Source: Nocardioides marmoriginsengisoli (GTDB lineage Bacteria > Actinomycetota > Actinomycetes > Propionibacteriales > Nocardioidaceae). Taken from it: a stretch of 64,000 bases of DNA. The stretch lies in NCBI RefSeq assembly GCF_003725695.1, contig NZ_RJSE01000007.1, positions 882,963 to 946,962 of the forward strand, written 5' to 3'. The translations under genes were made by a program, and so were the position numbers. Below are positions 1 through 8,338 of the stretch, piece after piece. The first letter of the stretch is position 1, and the number at the start of each line of letters is the position of its first letter. The notes under the pieces are model-generated. The model was not told the origin of the DNA. It did not search any database and worked only from the letters and a program-made list of their open reading frames with translations.

Positions 1-105
1 GGACCGGGCGACCCGATGCTCGCCCACAAGCAGGAGGAATACGTGCCGATCGAGCAGCTCCGCGTTTGCGAGTCCACCCTGCGCCGCTGGCTGGGGGAGC
101 AGTGA
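1..105 (+). CDS. dapE: C-terminus of probable succinyl-diaminopimelate desuccinylase (partial)
   Basis: The open frame entering from the left edge encodes 34 residues and a TGA stop. The tail begins GPGDPMLAHKQEEYVPIEQL and ends with an RRWLGEQ helix. It resembles the end of DapE metallopeptidases, where GDP-x-LAH holds a conserved metal-site histidine. DapE makes L,L-diaminopimelate for lysine and peptidoglycan. In many actinobacteria dapE is followed directly by a TIGR00730/LOG gene, as here, and the stop overlaps the next GTG start (GTGA). The identification rests on this short tail and on the neighbour. Confidence 0.6.
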   Translation, partial: GPGDPMLAHKQEEYVPIEQLRVCESTLRRWLGEQ

Positions 106-848
106 GCACCGGCGAGGGCCGGCCGGTCAAGCGCAAGGGGCCGACGTTCCTGCGCGACACGCAGGTCGACCTCTCCACCACCGACCAGCGGCTGCTCGAC
201 GACCACGGCCGGGCGGACTGGCTGCACACCGACCCCTGGCGGGTGCTCCGGATCCAGGCCGAGTTCGTCGAGGGCTTCGGCGCCCTGGCCGAGCTGGGCC
301 CGGCGATCGCCGTCTTCGGGTCGGCGCGGACCAAGCGCGAGGACCCCTTCTACGCGAAGGGCGAGCAGATCGGCGCCAAGCTCGTCGAGGCCGGGTTCGC
401 GGTGATCACCGGCGGCGGCCCCGGTGCCATGGAGGCCGCCAACAAGGGGGCGTCCGAGGCGGGCGGGGTCAGCGTCGGACTCGGCATCGAGCTGCCGTTC
501 GAGGACGGCGTCAACGACTACGTGAACATCGGCGTGAACTTCCGCTACTTCTTCGCCCGCAAGACCATGTTCGTCAAGTACGCCCGCGGGTTCATCGTGC
601 TGCCCGGCGGGATGGGCACCTTCGACGAGCTGTTCGAGGCGCTCACCCTGGCCCAGACCCAGAAGATCACCTCGTTCCCGGTGGTCCTGGTCGGCATCGA
701 CTACTGGTCCGGTCTACTGGACTGGCTGCGCGGGACGGTGCTCGCCGACGGCAAGATCTCCGAGGCCGACCTGGGCGCGCTGGTGCTGACCGACGACGTC
801 GACGAGGCGGTCGCGATCATGGCGGCCGGGAAGGCGACGAGCTCGTGA
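102..848 (+). CDS. LOG/TIGR00730 family nucleotide phosphoribohydrolase
   Basis: This 248-residue Rossmann-fold protein belongs to the LOG (lysine decarboxylase-like) family. Family members cleave nucleoside 5'-monophosphates to base and ribose 5-phosphate, and some release free cytokinin. The two signature motifs are intact: GGGPGAMEAAN at about residues 104-114 and PGGMGTFDE at 168-176. I chose the GTG at 102 because it overlaps the stop of the upstream gene (GTGA); the upstream in-frame start at 66 would lie deep inside that gene. The next gene starts on this stop codon. The fold and family are clear, but the physiological substrate in this organism is not shown by sequence. Confidence 0.88.
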   Translation: MSTGEGRPVKRKGPTFLRDTQVDLSTTDQRLLDDHGRADWLHTDPWRVLRIQAEFVEGFGALAELGPAIAVFGSARTKREDPFYAKGEQIGAKLVEAGFAVITGGGPGAMEAANKGASEAGGVSVGLGIELPFEDGVNDYVNIGVNFRYFFARKTMFVKYARGFIVLPGGMGTFDELFEALTLAQTQKITSFPVVLVGIDYWSGLLDWLRGTVLADGKISEADLGALVLTDDVDEAVAIMAAGKATSS

Positions 849-1189
849 TGACCTGGCTGCTCGTGGTGCTGATCCTGCTGGTCATCGGCGGGGTCGCGGT
901 GGTCGCGACCGGCGCCGGTGACCCGCTGGCGCCGGCGTACGACGACCGGCCGGACGTGCCGCTGCCGACCGACCGGCCGCTGACCGCCGAGGACCTGATG
1001 GAGGTGCGTTTCACCTCGGTCGTGCGCGGGTACCGGGCCAGCGAGGTGGACGCGCTGATCGCCCGGCTGGCGCAGCAGCTGTACGGCCAGCGCGCGGCCG
1101 GGAACGCGGCGCCCGCCCAGGGCCCCGTCCACGACCCCGCCCAGGACCCAGCCCAGGACCCCGCCCGGACCGACGAGCCGCCGGCCTAA
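848..1189 (+). CDS. Small membrane-anchored DivIVA-domain protein
   Basis: This 113-residue protein has one N-terminal membrane segment (about residues 3-20). It is followed by a DivIVA-like stretch (about 48-78, with LTAEDLMEVRFTSVVRGYRA, where the family has F...RGY...EVD) and then by a low-complexity tail with three DPAQ/DPAR-type units. DivIVA-domain proteins bind curved membrane or organise polar growth, but small versions like this one are uncharacterised. The ATG overlaps the TGA of the LOG gene, which suggests translational coupling. A GTG three bases upstream is an alternative start. Confidence 0.75.
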   Translation: MTWLLVVLILLVIGGVAVVATGAGDPLAPAYDDRPDVPLPTDRPLTAEDLMEVRFTSVVRGYRASEVDALIARLAQQLYGQRAAGNAAPAQGPVHDPAQDPAQDPARTDEPPA

Positions 1190-1201
1190 GGAGCTTCTCG
1201 C

Positions 1202-1960
1202 ATGCGTTTCTCGGGATCGGCGCTCGGCGTCGTACTCGTCGCCCTGATCCTCGGCCTGCTGGCCGCGCCCGTGCGCGCCGAGACCGGTACGACGGAGCGG
1301 GCCGCCGCGCCGACGGTGAACGAGATCCGGATCTTCGGGCGTTCGGTCAAGGGGCGGGCGCTGCGGGCGTACCGGGTCGGCGACCCCGCCTCGAAGACCA
1401 AGGTCGTGATGATCTCCGGCATGCACGGCAACGAGCCCGGCCCGGCGCGGATCCTGGAGCGCCTGATCCGCGGCGGCCCGATCGCCGGCGCCGACATCTG
1501 GCTGGTGCCGTACCTCAACCGGGACGGGCTCGCCCGGCACACCCGCAAGAACGCCCGCGGGGTCGACCTGAACCGCAACTTCCCGGTCAGCTGGGTCCGC
1601 CGTCCGGGGCACTACAACTCAGGTCCGCGGCCCGCCTCAGAGCCGGAGACCCGGTCGCTGATCCGGTTCCTCGGCAACGTCCGGCCGACGTACGTGATCA
1701 GCATGCACCAGCCGCTCAACGGGGTGGACACGTCGTACGGGAAGGCTCGTCCGCTGGCGCTGCGCCTGGTCGAGGGCCTGCGACTGCCGGCGAAGGTGTT
1801 CCACTGCAACAGCGGGTGCCACGGCACCATGACGCAGTGGTTCAATCGGACGTACGCCGGCGCGGCGCTGACCGTGGAGTACGGCGCTCGGATGACGACC
1901 ACTCAGGTCTACCGCACCGGTCCGACCGGTTTGCTCGGATCCGTGTTCGCATCCCGCTGA
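1202..1960 (+). CDS. Secreted M14-family zinc carboxypeptidase-like protein
   Basis: The 252-residue product has a signal peptide (hydrophobic core at about residues 8-22, cleavage likely after VRA near 26) followed by an M14 metallopeptidase domain. The zinc ligands are visible: H75 and E78 in MHGNEPG, and H169 in ISMHQP. The catalytic glutamate is probably E226 in TVEYGAR, and the substrate-binding block around NRDG and DLNRNFP is conserved. C202 and C206 could form an exported disulfide. M14 proteins of this compact kind trim peptides, often cell-wall muropeptides. A GGAG ribosome site precedes the ATG. The substrate is unknown. Downstream is a convergent enoyl-CoA hydratase gene and a 22-bp repeat array. 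Confidence 0.82.
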   Translation: MRFSGSALGVVLVALILGLLAAPVRAETGTTERAAAPTVNEIRIFGRSVKGRALRAYRVGDPASKTKVVMISGMHGNEPGPARILERLIRGGPIAGADIWLVPYLNRDGLARHTRKNARGVDLNRNFPVSWVRRPGHYNSGPRPASEPETRSLIRFLGNVRPTYVISMHQPLNGVDTSYGKARPLALRLVEGLRLPAKVFHCNSGCHGTMTQWFNRTYAGAALTVEYGARMTTTQVYRTGPTGLLGSVFASR

Positions 1961-2002
1961 TCGTTGGGGCCGGTGTTCTGGTCGCTCCAGTCGAGTGCGG
2001 CC

Positions 2003-2068
2003 CGATCAGAAGGGCCGACTCAAGGGACAAGAACGGCCCGTTCAACGGGCAAGAAGGGCCTACTCAAC
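2003..2068 (-). repeat. 22-bp intergenic tandem repeat, site A (three units)
   Basis: Three contiguous 22-bp units (2047-2068, 2025-2046, 2003-2024) read on the minus strand. Each starts with GTTGAGTAGGCC or a close variant, followed by a TTCT core. The first unit contains the stop codon of the enoyl-CoA hydratase gene. Related units occur at 5880-6006 and 17154-17248, always at the 3' ends of genes. See the finding on this family. Confidence 0.75.
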
Positions 2069-2855
2069 GACCTTCGAAGACCGGCTTCTCCTTGGCGAGG
2101 AAGGCGTCGACGGCGCGGCGGTGGTCGGCGCTCGCACCGGTGAGGTTCATCTTCGATCCCTCGTACGCCAGCGACTCGTCGAAGTCGTGCGTGGCCGAGA
2201 AGTTCACCGACTGCCGGATCGAGGCGTAGGACAGCGTCGGCCCGGAGGCCAGCTTCGCGGCCAGGGCGGCGGCCTCGGCGGCCAGGTCCGCGTCCGGGAC
2301 GACCCGGGTCGCCAGGCCGAGGCCGAGCGCGTCGGCGGCCGGGATCGTGCTCGGGAAGTAGAGCAGCTCGATCGCCTTGGCCTGGCCGACCAGGCGCGGC
2401 AGCGTCCACGAGGCACCGGTGTCGCAGGAGAGCGCGACGCCCGGGAAGGCCAGGTTGAACCCGGCCGACTCCGCGACGATCCGCAGGTCGCAGGCGAAGG
2501 CGAGGCTGGCGCCTGCACCGGCGGCGACGCCGTTGACCGCCGCGATCACCGGCTTCGGCATCCCGGCCAGCGTGCTCACGATCGGGTTGTAGTGCTTCTC
2601 GACGGTGGTGAACAGCTCGTCCGAGCTGCCGGAGTTCAGCAGCTCGACGTGCTCCTTCAGGTCCTGGCCGACGCAGAACGCCCGGCCGCTGCCGGTCAGC
2701 ACGACCGCACGGACCTCGGTGTCCTCGGCGGCTCGGGTGACCGCCGCGAGGAGCGCCTCCTTGGCGGCGATGTTGAGCCCGTTCATGCCCTCGGGGCGGT
2801 TCAGCGTGATGGTGGCGACGCCGCCGTCGACCTCGTAGATGACGGGCTCGGTCAT
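2064..2855 (-). CDS. PaaG-like enoyl-CoA hydratase/isomerase
   Basis: This 263-residue crotonase-fold protein (start ATG with an AAGGAG site 7-8 bases upstream) has the CoA/oxyanion elements GRAFCVGQDL (about residues 57-66) and NGVAAGAGASLA (about 108-119). Where hydratases carry a glutamate, it has an aspartate in SCDTGASWTLPRL (D145). That is the pattern of PaaG-type isomerases, which rearrange ring-1,2-epoxyphenylacetyl-CoA, rather than of simple hydratases. It is translationally coupled (ATGA) to a PaaX-family regulator, which supports a role in phenylacetate or related acyl-CoA catabolism. No other paa genes are nearby, so a different acyl-CoA substrate is possible. Confidence 0.83.
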   Translation of the reverse strand: MTEPVIYEVDGGVATITLNRPEGMNGLNIAAKEALLAAVTRAAEDTEVRAVVLTGSGRAFCVGQDLKEHVELLNSGSSDELFTTVEKHYNPIVSTLAGMPKPVIAAVNGVAAGAGASLAFACDLRIVAESAGFNLAFPGVALSCDTGASWTLPRLVGQAKAIELLYFPSTIPAADALGLGLATRVVPDADLAAEAAALAAKLASGPTLSYASIRQSVNFSATHDFDESLAYEGSKMNLTGASADHRRAVDAFLAKEKPVFEGR

Positions 2856-3637
2856 GGGGTGGCTCCTTCTCGGGTCAGGCACTGGTCGATGAATCGGGTG
2901 GCGGCGGGACGCAAGCGGTCCGCGTGCTCGTCGAAGAACGCGGCCGCACGGGCACCCGGCCAGTCCGCGGGAAGCAGGACGGCCGGAAGCCCCGGATCGG
3001 TGAAGAGGAACTTGCGCCAGCTGTGCAGCAGCTCCGAGCGTACGACGAAGGCCTGCTCGTCGCTCACCGGGCCGGTCGCGACCAGCTCACCGGCCTCGGC
3101 CAGCCAGGTGCGGTAGGCCGCGGCGAGCGTGTCGACGTCGAACGCCTTGAGCAGCAGGCTGCTCGGCGCGGCATCGGTGGCGCTGAACGAGACCACCGGG
3201 ACGGCCTCGTCGAGGAGGAGCTGGTCGACCTCGCCGGAGTGGTGCGGGCTGATCCAGGTGCTGTCGCTGATCGGCGCCATTCCGAGGAAGCGCAGCTGGT
3301 TGCGGACCCGTTCGCGCCGGACCCGGTCGGCGATCGGGCTCAGCACCCGGACCTGCCAGCGGCCGTCCCACCCGGCCGGATCGGTGCGGTAGATCCGAGC
3401 GGCGGCCTCGTCGAGGCGGGTCCGGGCGCGTTCGGTGAGGGCGTATCCGGGGCCTTCCGGGGTGGGATCAGCGACCAGCCAGCCCTGCGCGACCATCCGC
3501 GAGACGGCGGTCCGGGCCGCCGGCGCGCGCACCCCGAGAGGCTCCAGCATCCGGATCAGGGCAGCGACCGGAGCACTCCCGCCGCGGGTGCGCAGGTGGT
3601 CGCCGTACAGGTCGAACAAGGCTGATCTGGCATGCAC
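2852..3637 (-). CDS. paaX: PaaX-family transcriptional repressor
   Basis: The 261-residue product matches the PaaX layout. It has an N-terminal winged helix (about residues 1-70, with SALFDLYGDHLRTRGG and a recognition region around RTAVSRMVAQGW), a central domain, and a C-terminal PaaX domain ending near the last 20 residues. PaaX proteins repress phenylacetate catabolism genes and are released by phenylacetyl-CoA. I chose the GTG giving VHARSALF because it fits family length; the in-frame extension upstream runs through the divergent promoter region of the next gene. Its stop overlaps the paaG-like start (ATGA). The ligand is inferred from the family and the neighbour. Confidence 0.82.
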   Translation of the reverse strand: MHARSALFDLYGDHLRTRGGSAPVAALIRMLEPLGVRAPAARTAVSRMVAQGWLVADPTPEGPGYALTERARTRLDEAAARIYRTDPAGWDGRWQVRVLSPIADRVRRERVRNQLRFLGMAPISDSTWISPHHSGEVDQLLLDEAVPVVSFSATDAAPSSLLLKAFDVDTLAAAYRTWLAEAGELVATGPVSDEQAFVVRSELLHSWRKFLFTDPGLPAVLLPADWPGARAAAFFDEHADRLRPAATRFIDQCLTREGATP

Positions 3638-3764
3638 GGAGCCGAGTCTGCCGTACCCGGATCTCGCACGGATTGTCCGAGGCCATGCCTGATAGGGAAT
3701 AATGGGTGCGAACAGCGTCACATCTGCTCGGCGCTTTGATTCAGTCTGAGGAAGAGGTGTGCGC

Positions 3765-3932
3765 ATGGCGGCGATGAAGCCGCGGACCGGCGACGGGCCG
3801 CTGGAGGTCACCAAGGAAGGTCGTGGCATCGTCATGAGGGTTCCCCTCGAAGGCGGTGGACGGCTCGTGGTCGAGCTCAACGCGGAAGAGGCTCGCGCAC
3901 TCGGAGACGCTCTGAAGGACGTGGTCGGCTGA
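3765..3932 (+). CDS. DUF3117 domain protein
   Basis: The frame encodes 55 residues starting MAAMKPRTGDGPLEVTKEGR and ending ALKDVVG. This is the nearly invariant DUF3117 protein of actinobacteria, whose function is unknown. A GAAGAGG ribosome site lies about 9 bases before the ATG. It stands alone, divergent from paaX and followed by a strong terminator, so it is probably monocistronic. Sequence conservation across the phylum suggests a core role. Confidence 0.88.
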   Translation: MAAMKPRTGDGPLEVTKEGRGIVMRVPLEGGGRLVVELNAEEARALGDALKDVVG

Positions 3933-3971
3933 CGCCGGGCACCCACCATCACGACCGCGTCGACTGACGCG

Positions 3972-4014
3972 ACCGAAGGCCCCGACCCCGGTTTGCCGGG
4001 GCGGGGCCTTCGGT
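3972..4014 (+). terminator. Rho-independent-type terminator after DUF3117 gene
   Basis: An almost perfect hairpin with left arm ACCGAAGGCCCCGACCCCGG and right arm CCGGGGCGGGGCCTTCGGT encloses a short TTTG loop. One bulged base interrupts the stem. Only a weak T-rich stretch follows, as is common in high-GC genomes. It separates the DUF3117 gene from pepA. Confidence 0.8.
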
Positions 4015-4025
4015 ATTCTCACCTG

Positions 4026-5534
4026 GTGCCGTCGCCTTCCGCCGTGATTCCTCCGGCTTTCGTGCTCTCCTCGGGCCAGGTCGGCGCTGCTGCCGGCCTG
4101 GTGGCGCTACCGCTCCTGGACGACGACGGGGCCCTGACCCTCGGGCCGGGCGCCGCGGACCTCCAGGACCAGCTGGGCGACCTGGACCTGCTGGCGATGT
4201 TCGAGCAGGCCGGGGCCGGCACCGCGGCCGGCCAGGTGGCCAGGCTGCCGCTGCCCGGCCGCACCGTGCTCGGCATCGGGCTCGGGGACGGCGGCTCCGA
4301 CGCCCACCGCGCCGCCGGTGCCGCGCTCGCCCGGGCGGCCGTCGGCGCCGACGAGGTCGTCTCCACGGTCCAGGCCACCGCCGACGACGACGGCCTGACG
4401 GCCTTCGTGGCCGGTGCCGTGCTCGCCTCGTTCCGGTTCACGCTGCGCACGGCCCCCGCGGACGGTACGACGGACGCCCCGGTCGGCCGGATCGTGCTGG
4501 CCGGCACGGCGCCGGAGCGGCAGGACGTGCTCGACCGGGCGACGGCGATCGCCCGGGCCAGCGCCGAGGCACGTCGGCTGGCGACCACGCCGTCGAACAT
4601 CAAGTCCCCGAAGTGGCTGGCCGACGAGGCCGGCCGGCTGATGACCGGCGACAGGGTGCGGACGAAGGTCTGGGACCGGGCCGCCCTGGAGAAGGACGGC
4701 TTCGGCGGGATCCTCGCGGTCGGGCAGGCGTCGTCCACGCCGCCGTACCTGGTGCAGGCGGAGTACTCGCCGGCCAAGGGTGCGCGGCGGGCTCCGCACG
4801 TCGTCCTGGTCGGCAAGGGGATCACCTTCGACACGGGCGGGCTCTCGATCAAGCCCGGCGAGTCGATGGTCACCATGAAGCGCGACATGACCGGCGCCGC
4901 GGTGGTCGCCGCGACGATGAGCGCGCTGGCCGCCGTCGACTGCCCGGTGCGGGTGACCGGGCTGATGCCGATCGCCGAGAACGCGATCAGCGGCAGCGCG
5001 CTGCGGCCCGGGGACGTGATCACGCACTGGGGCGGCCGCACGACCGAGGTCACCAACACCGACGCCGAGGGCCGGCTGGTGCTCGCCGACGGGCTCGCCT
5101 ACGCGGCGGCCAGGCTGAAGCCGGACCTGCTCGTCGACGTGGCCACGCTGACCGGTGGCATCAAGGTCGCGCTCGGCCTGAGCACCGGCGGCTACTTCGC
5201 GACCGACGACGCGGCGGCAGCGGCGCTCGAGCAGGCCAGCATGGTCTCCGGCGAGCGGCTGTGGCGGATGCCGCTGGCCGAGGAGTACGAGAGCTTCCTG
5301 GCCTCGAAGGTCGCCGACGCCGACAACGCCCCCGGCCGGGCGCCGGCGATCACCGCCGCGCTCTTCCTGCAGCACTTCACGAGCTCGCTGCCGTGGGTGC
5401 ACCTGGACATCGCGTCGGTCGGCGACGCGCCCCGTGACGCCGGCGAGTGGACGCCCGGGCCGACCGGCTTCGGGGTCCGGCTGCTGCTGCACTGGCTCGG
5501 GTCGGCAGCACCCCTGGAAGGAGTGGGACGATGA
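4026..5534 (+). CDS. pepA: Leucyl aminopeptidase (M17 family)
   Basis: This 502-residue cytosolic metallo-aminopeptidase removes N-terminal residues from peptides. The C-terminal catalytic domain has the metal-binding run GKGITFDTGGLSIKPG from about residue 262, with the catalytic lysine nearby in MVTMKRDM. The M17 signature NTDAEGRL begins at about 344. The N-terminal domain is the variable macro-like region. I chose the GTG at 4026, because the frame's first TTG lies inside the preceding terminator. The stop overlaps the ATG of the next gene. Length and motifs are normal for the family. Confidence 0.93.
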   Translation: MPSPSAVIPPAFVLSSGQVGAAAGLVALPLLDDDGALTLGPGAADLQDQLGDLDLLAMFEQAGAGTAAGQVARLPLPGRTVLGIGLGDGGSDAHRAAGAALARAAVGADEVVSTVQATADDDGLTAFVAGAVLASFRFTLRTAPADGTTDAPVGRIVLAGTAPERQDVLDRATAIARASAEARRLATTPSNIKSPKWLADEAGRLMTGDRVRTKVWDRAALEKDGFGGILAVGQASSTPPYLVQAEYSPAKGARRAPHVVLVGKGITFDTGGLSIKPGESMVTMKRDMTGAAVVAATMSALAAVDCPVRVTGLMPIAENAISGSALRPGDVITHWGGRTTEVTNTDAEGRLVLADGLAYAAARLKPDLLVDVATLTGGIKVALGLSTGGYFATDDAAAAALEQASMVSGERLWRMPLAEEYESFLASKVADADNAPGRAPAITAALFLQHFTSSLPWVHLDIASVGDAPRDAGEWTPGPTGFGVRLLLHWLGSAAPLEGVGR

Positions 5535-5884
5535 TCGAGGAGTACGCCGGCCTGACGGTCCGCTGGTCGCTGGCCGAGGCGGCCGACGGGGTCGAGGAGG
5601 CGCTCGTGGACTACGTCGCCACCGTCTCCCACGCCCGGTTCACCGAGATGGAGGGCCTCCGGCTCAAGACCTGGCGGATGCGGCGCGGCGAGTGGTTCGA
5701 GGGGTGCTACGTCTTCGTCGACGACGCCGTCCGAGCCGAGTTCCAGGCGTCGTTCGCCGCGATCGCCGCGGAGTCGCCGGGGTCGCAGATCATCGGCTCG
5801 CCGCCGATCCTGATCGAGGAGTGCATGGTCGTCGCGCTCGCCGAGGGCGGTTCCGGCGCCCGGGCCTTCACCACCCGCGGTTGA
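5531..5884 (+). CDS. Small ABM-fold (YdhR-like) putative monooxygenase
   Basis: The 117-residue protein starts at an ATG overlapping the pepA stop (ATGA) and is probably co-translated with pepA. The pattern GLRLKTWRMRRGEWFEGCY followed by VFVDDAVRAEF and IEE resembles the dimeric alpha/beta-barrel YdhR family, where a short WxxxxGEWFxGxYxF strand pair is typical. Members are small heme-free monooxygenase-like proteins of mostly unknown substrate. No catalytic assignment is possible here. Its stop codon lies inside the first unit of a 22-bp repeat. Confidence 0.6.
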   Translation: MIEEYAGLTVRWSLAEAADGVEEALVDYVATVSHARFTEMEGLRLKTWRMRRGEWFEGCYVFVDDAVRAEFQASFAAIAAESPGSQIIGSPPILIEECMVVALAEGGSGARAFTTRG

Positions 5885-6006
5885 GTAGGCCCGATCTGTC
5901 TGCTGAGTAGGCCCGATCTGTCGGACGAAGGCGGAGTCACTCGACCGGAGGGGACGACTCGTCGGTAGAACGGGCCTGTTCGACCGGTGTCTTGGGCCCG
6001 TTCGAG
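5880..6006. repeat. 22-bp repeat, site B (two direct plus two inverted units)
   Basis: Two adjacent plus-strand units (5880-5901 and 5902-5923) share GAGTAGGCCCGATCTGTC exactly. Forty bases on, two contiguous minus-strand units of the same family (5963-5984 and 5985-6006) face them, so the two pairs could form a long imperfect hairpin between convergent genes. The inverted pair lies within the C-terminal codons of the 82-residue membrane protein, and the first unit holds the stop codon of the ABM-like gene. Confidence 0.72.
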
Positions 6007-6185
6007 GGGGTCGGGAGGGCGAGCTCGGCGACGAGGCTGAGCAGCACCCAGCAGACCGCGAGCGCGATCAGGTAGCGGGTCAGGGCGACGTCCAGCGGCA
6101 TCGTCCGGTCGACCAGGCTCGCCCACAGGGCGGGAGAGGCGACCAGGGTGGCGCCGGTGAGGACGGTCGGTGAGAGCGGGCTCAT
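5937..6185 (-). CDS. Small membrane protein at the end of the flagellar export operon
   Basis: The 82-residue frame starts at an ATG overlapping the flhA stop (ATGA) and has one clear hydrophobic helix (about residues 36-57, YLIALAVCWVLLSLVAELAL). The first 35 residues include a weaker hydrophobic stretch. The hydrophilic tail from about 60 is largely encoded by 22-bp intergenic repeat units, so the original protein may have been shorter. I do not recognise a family. Being the last cistron after flhA suggests an accessory flagellar role, but this is only context. Confidence 0.55.
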   Translation of the reverse strand: MSPLSPTVLTGATLVASPALWASLVDRTMPLDVALTRYLIALAVCWVLLSLVAELALPTPSNGPKTPVEQARSTDESSPPVE

Positions 6186-8269
6186 CCGGCCACCTGAATC
6201 GCGCCGGGCTCCAGGACCGAGTAGCGGGTCACCACACCGACCGACCGGACCTGGTCGGCACCGACGAGCTCGGTGTAGGCGAGGACCGGGAGCTGGTGCA
6301 GGGAAGGCCGCACCAGGCGTCGTACGGCGGGGCGGAGCTGCGGCGAGCAGACCAGCACCGGCCGCTGGTTGCGGTTCTCGGACTCGCTCAGGAACGTGGT
6401 CAGCTGGTTCAGCATTGACTGGCCGAGCTCGGGATCCATCGCCACCACGGCGCCCTGGTCGCTCGGCCGGAGGTCCTCGAGCAGCTGCTGCTCGAGCTGC
6501 GGTTCCAGGCTGATCACGTGCACGGTGCGTTCCTCGCCCGCTCCGCCGAGGTACGGCGCGACGATCGCCGGCCCGAGTGCCTGCCGGGCCGCCTCGACCA
6601 GGGCGTCCAGGTCCTTGGTGGAGGTGGCCTTCAGGGAGAGCGCCTCGTAGATCCGGACCAGGTCGCGGACCGAGACGCTCTCGTCGAGCAGCGTCTGCAG
6701 CACCCGTTGCACCTCGCCGAGGCTGAGCTGGGCCGGGGTCAGCTCGTCGACGACCACCGGGTGGCTGCGCTTGACCACGTCGGTGAGCAGCCGGACGTCC
6801 TCGCGGCCGAGCAGCCGGGACGCGTGCGTGGTGACCACCTCGGCCAGGTGGGTGGTGATCACCGAGGCCCGGTCGACGACGGTCGCACCGGAGAGCTCGG
6901 CCTGGTTGCGCAGCTCCGCCGGGATCCACTTGGCCTCGAGCCCGAAGACCGGTTCGGTGGTCGGCTCGCCCGGGATCGACCCCAGACCGCTCTGCCCGAG
7001 CTCGGGGGCGCCGATCGCCAGGACGGTGCCCGCCGGGGACTCGCCGCGGGCGACCTCGACCCCGAAGAGCTTGATCGCGTAGGTGCGCAGCGGCAGATCG
7101 AGGTTGTCGCGGGTGCGCACCGGCGGCACCACGATGCCGATGTCCGAGGCGACCTTGCGGCGCAGCGCCTTGACCCGCTCCAGCAGGTCGCCGCCGGCGT
7201 TCGGGTCGACCAGGTCGATGATGTCGGGGGAGAGCTCGAGGCCGAGCGGGTCGACCTGGATCTCTGCGGCGAGCACCTCCGGCGAATCCGGCGAGGGGAG
7301 CGCGGCCAGCGCGTCGGCGTCCGCCGCGACAGGCTCGCTGGTCTCGTCGATCCGGGTGCTCGCCAGCAGCATCAGGCCGCCGGCGATGATGAACGGCAGC
7401 TTCGGCAGGCCCGGGATCAGGCAGAGCGCGAGCGCCGCGAAGCCGGCCACCCGCAGCGGCGTACGGCGGGCGGTGAGCTGGCGGACGATGTCGGAACCCA
7501 TGTCCTGGTCGCCGACCGCGCGGGTCACGATCAGGCCGGTCGCCACCGAGAGCAGCAGCGCCGGGATCTGGGAGACCAGGCCGTCACCGATCGAGAGCAG
7601 GCTGTACGTCGAGATGGCGTCCCCGAACGGCATCCCCTTCTGACCGACGCCGATGCCGAAGCCGCCGATCAGGTTGACCAGGGTGATCACGATCGCGGCG
7701 ATCGCGTCGCCCTTGACGAACTTCGAGGCTCCGTCCATCGCGCCGTAGAAGTCCGCCTCGGCGTGCACCTCGAGCCTCCGGGTCCGGGCCTGCTCCTCGG
7801 TGATCAGGCCGGAGTTCAGGTCGGCGTCGATCGCCATCTGCTTGCCGGGCATGGCGTCCAGGGTGAACCGGGCCCCCACCTCGGCGACCCGGCCGGCGCC
7901 GTTGGTGATCACCACGAACTGGATCACCAGCAGGATCGCGAAGACGATCATCCCGACGATCAACGATCCGCCGACCACGAAGTGCCCGAAGGTGTCGATC
8001 ACCTTGCCGGCGTACCCGTCGAGCAGGACCAGCCGGGTGGCGCTGACGTTGAGGGCCAGCCGGAACAGCGTCATCACCAGGATGACCGCCGGGAAGGCGG
8101 CGAAGTCGAGAGGCTTGTTGATGAAGATCGCGGTCAGCAGGATCAGCAGCGCGCCGGTGATGTTCAGGGCGATCAGCAGGTCGAGCACCATCGCGGGGAG
8201 CGGGACGACCAGCATCACCACGATGAAGACGATGCCGATCGGCACGCCGAGCTGCGTCATGCGCTTCAT
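6182..8269 (-). CDS. flhA: Flagellar export gate protein FlhA
   Basis: The 695-residue product has the FlhA layout: eight predicted membrane helices in the first roughly 310 residues, the conserved cytoplasmic loop around GDAIAAIVITLVNLIGG, and a large C-terminal cytoplasmic domain that docks chaperone-substrate complexes. FlhA forms the nonameric ring of the flagellar type III export gate and couples to proton flow. The start ATG (MKRMTQLGVP) is the first with a normal N-terminus; upstream codons of the open frame lie in the gap after flhB. It follows flhB and precedes a small membrane protein with an ATGA overlap. Confidence 0.94.
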   Translation of the reverse strand: MKRMTQLGVPIGIVFIVVMLVVPLPAMVLDLLIALNITGALLILLTAIFINKPLDFAAFPAVILVMTLFRLALNVSATRLVLLDGYAGKVIDTFGHFVVGGSLIVGMIVFAILLVIQFVVITNGAGRVAEVGARFTLDAMPGKQMAIDADLNSGLITEEQARTRRLEVHAEADFYGAMDGASKFVKGDAIAAIVITLVNLIGGFGIGVGQKGMPFGDAISTYSLLSIGDGLVSQIPALLLSVATGLIVTRAVGDQDMGSDIVRQLTARRTPLRVAGFAALALCLIPGLPKLPFIIAGGLMLLASTRIDETSEPVAADADALAALPSPDSPEVLAAEIQVDPLGLELSPDIIDLVDPNAGGDLLERVKALRRKVASDIGIVVPPVRTRDNLDLPLRTYAIKLFGVEVARGESPAGTVLAIGAPELGQSGLGSIPGEPTTEPVFGLEAKWIPAELRNQAELSGATVVDRASVITTHLAEVVTTHASRLLGREDVRLLTDVVKRSHPVVVDELTPAQLSLGEVQRVLQTLLDESVSVRDLVRIYEALSLKATSTKDLDALVEAARQALGPAIVAPYLGGAGEERTVHVISLEPQLEQQLLEDLRPSDQGAVVAMDPELGQSMLNQLTTFLSESENRNQRPVLVCSPQLRPAVRRLVRPSLHQLPVLAYTELVGADQVRSVGVVTRYSVLEPGAIQVAG

Positions 8270-8338
8270 GGGGTTCGCTCTCTGGCAGGGCGCGCCGTCC
8301 ATGGCACAGCGGTCGACGTCGTCCTGGCGTCGGAGTCC

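Noticed and set aside
5880-6006. Repeat array considered as a CRISPR.
   Set aside because: Units are 22 bp and directly adjacent with no spacers, occur in both orientations, and no cas genes are present.
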